Assembly (NCBI GenBank): GCA_016203765.1
Contig: JACQMB010000118.1
Location: 1 to 5,408 of the forward strand
Length of the DNA: 5,408 nt
Direction of reading: 5' to 3'
Source: Deltaproteobacteria bacterium
GTDB lineage: Bacteria > UBA10199 > SPLOWO2-01-44-7
The position numbers were made by a program, and so were the translations under genes. The notes beneath the pieces are model-generated. The model saw only the letters and a program-made list of their open reading frames with translations, searched no databases and was not told the DNA's origin. Every line of letters starts with the position of its first letter. Within the stretch, counting starts at the first letter, position 1. Positions 5,122 to 5,408 of this stretch are shown in pieces.

Positions 5122-5408
5122 TGGTTTATCAACTCCGTTAATTTCGCCTCCGCCCTCTTTTGCCTTGCCGCGTCCCATTTTTCAACATGATTTTTCTTCA
5201 GGCGCAGATAGCGGAGATGGGTTTCCACCACCGGTTTTTGTTTCGCCTTGGACAGGGCGAGGGCGTAGGTATCCATCTGAATCCGGTATTTTTCGGGGTC
5301 AAACTTCCGGTCGGTCTTGAAATCGCAAATCACAAAACCCGCCTCGGTTTCATAAAAATAATCGATCGTGCCGGTGATCACCGCCGATCCCATTTTGAGG
5401 CGAAAGGG
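5118..5408 (-). CDS. PD-(D/E)XK nuclease domain, C-terminal end of a probable AddA/RecB-type helicase-nuclease (5' end outside window)
   Basis: The visible 96 codons (open from the window edge) form the end of a RecB-family nuclease fold. GTIDYFY holds the first metal-binding Asp (fragment residue 16), CDFKTDR gives the D-x-K pair (29 and 31), and YRIQMDTYALAL provides the Gln44/Tyr48 motif of RecB and AddA nucleases. HLRYLRLKK is the last strand and a charged helix ends the chain. This order, and the position at the very C-terminus, is what is seen in AddA-like UvrD/Rep helicases that process double-strand breaks. The helicase part would lie beyond base 5408 and is not seen, so Cas4-like or stand-alone nucleases are not strictly excluded. 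An internal ATG at 5393 falls inside the domain and is not taken as the start. The TGA overlaps the gshA ATG (ATGA), so the two genes are co-translated. Confidence 0.85.
   Translation of the reverse strand, partial: PFRLKMGSAVITGTIDYFYETEAGFVICDFKTDRKFDPEKYRIQMDTYALALSKAKQKPVVETHLRYLRLKKNHVEKWDAARQKRAEAKLTELINQ

Noticed and set aside
5122..5178. 19-codon N-terminal extension of gshA from ATG 5178
   Set aside because: The extension overlaps the nuclease gene end in another frame and does not resemble the family N-terminus. The ATGA coupling and GGAG site point to 5121.
4534..5190. 218-residue plus-strand open frame opposite gshA
   Set aside because: It is the antisense shadow of the well-supported gshA, lacks a recognisable motif and a good ribosome site, and has biased composition typical of shadows.

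Overview
The window reads as a housekeeping stretch of a Gram-negative bacterial chromosome. Base composition is mildly GC-rich by eye, and genes are densely packed with 4-nt and 17-nt overlaps. A DciA-type helicase loader, a DksA-type RNA polymerase factor and a GshA of the ATP-grasp-like PF08886 type together suggest a deltaproteobacterial or related lineage. That placement is inference; no rRNA or strict taxonomic marker is present. I see no mobile element, CRISPR array, tRNA, phage gene or defence cassette, and no convincing new multi-gene system. No gap between genes exceeds about 90 bases.

Layout. The plus strand (2-3218) carries a purine operon: the C-terminal part of purH (AICAR transformylase), then purD (GAR synthetase), purE (class I N5-CAIR mutase) and a Sua5/YrdC/TsaC-family gene for tRNA threonylcarbamoyl-adenosine synthesis. 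purD/purE share an ATGA and purE/tsaC overlap by 17 nt, so these three are very probably co-translated. A possible extra promoter with an extended -10 sits just before purD. A likely intrinsic terminator follows the tsaC stop. The convergent gene dciA (3213-3512, minus) overlaps the end of tsaC by 6 nt and contains that terminator in its own 3' end. An 81-base divergent spacer then holds the promoter of a DksA/TraR-family gene (3594-3968, plus). On the minus strand come gshA (5121-3982) and, upstream of it and coupled through an ATGA overlap, the C-terminal end of a PD-(D/E)XK nuclease resembling the end of an AddA/RecB-type helicase-nuclease.

How the genes fit together. purH, purD and purE serve IMP synthesis. 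TsaC, DksA and DciA serve tRNA modification, transcription control by ppGpp and replication. gshA makes gamma-glutamylcysteine, the first step to glutathione. The nuclease is likely part of double-strand-break repair.

Most unusual points. Two short tandem arrays with a 7-base period share the pattern NNNGACY. One lies inside purH, where it writes a 7-residue protein repeat into a conserved enzyme just before SDAFFPF. The other lies between the convergent dksA and gshA genes, where it supplies the gshA stop codon and last residues. In addition, the TsaC-family protein has lost the Asn of the SxN motif, and PurE has a divergent AG-A-SYS-AHLPG loop.
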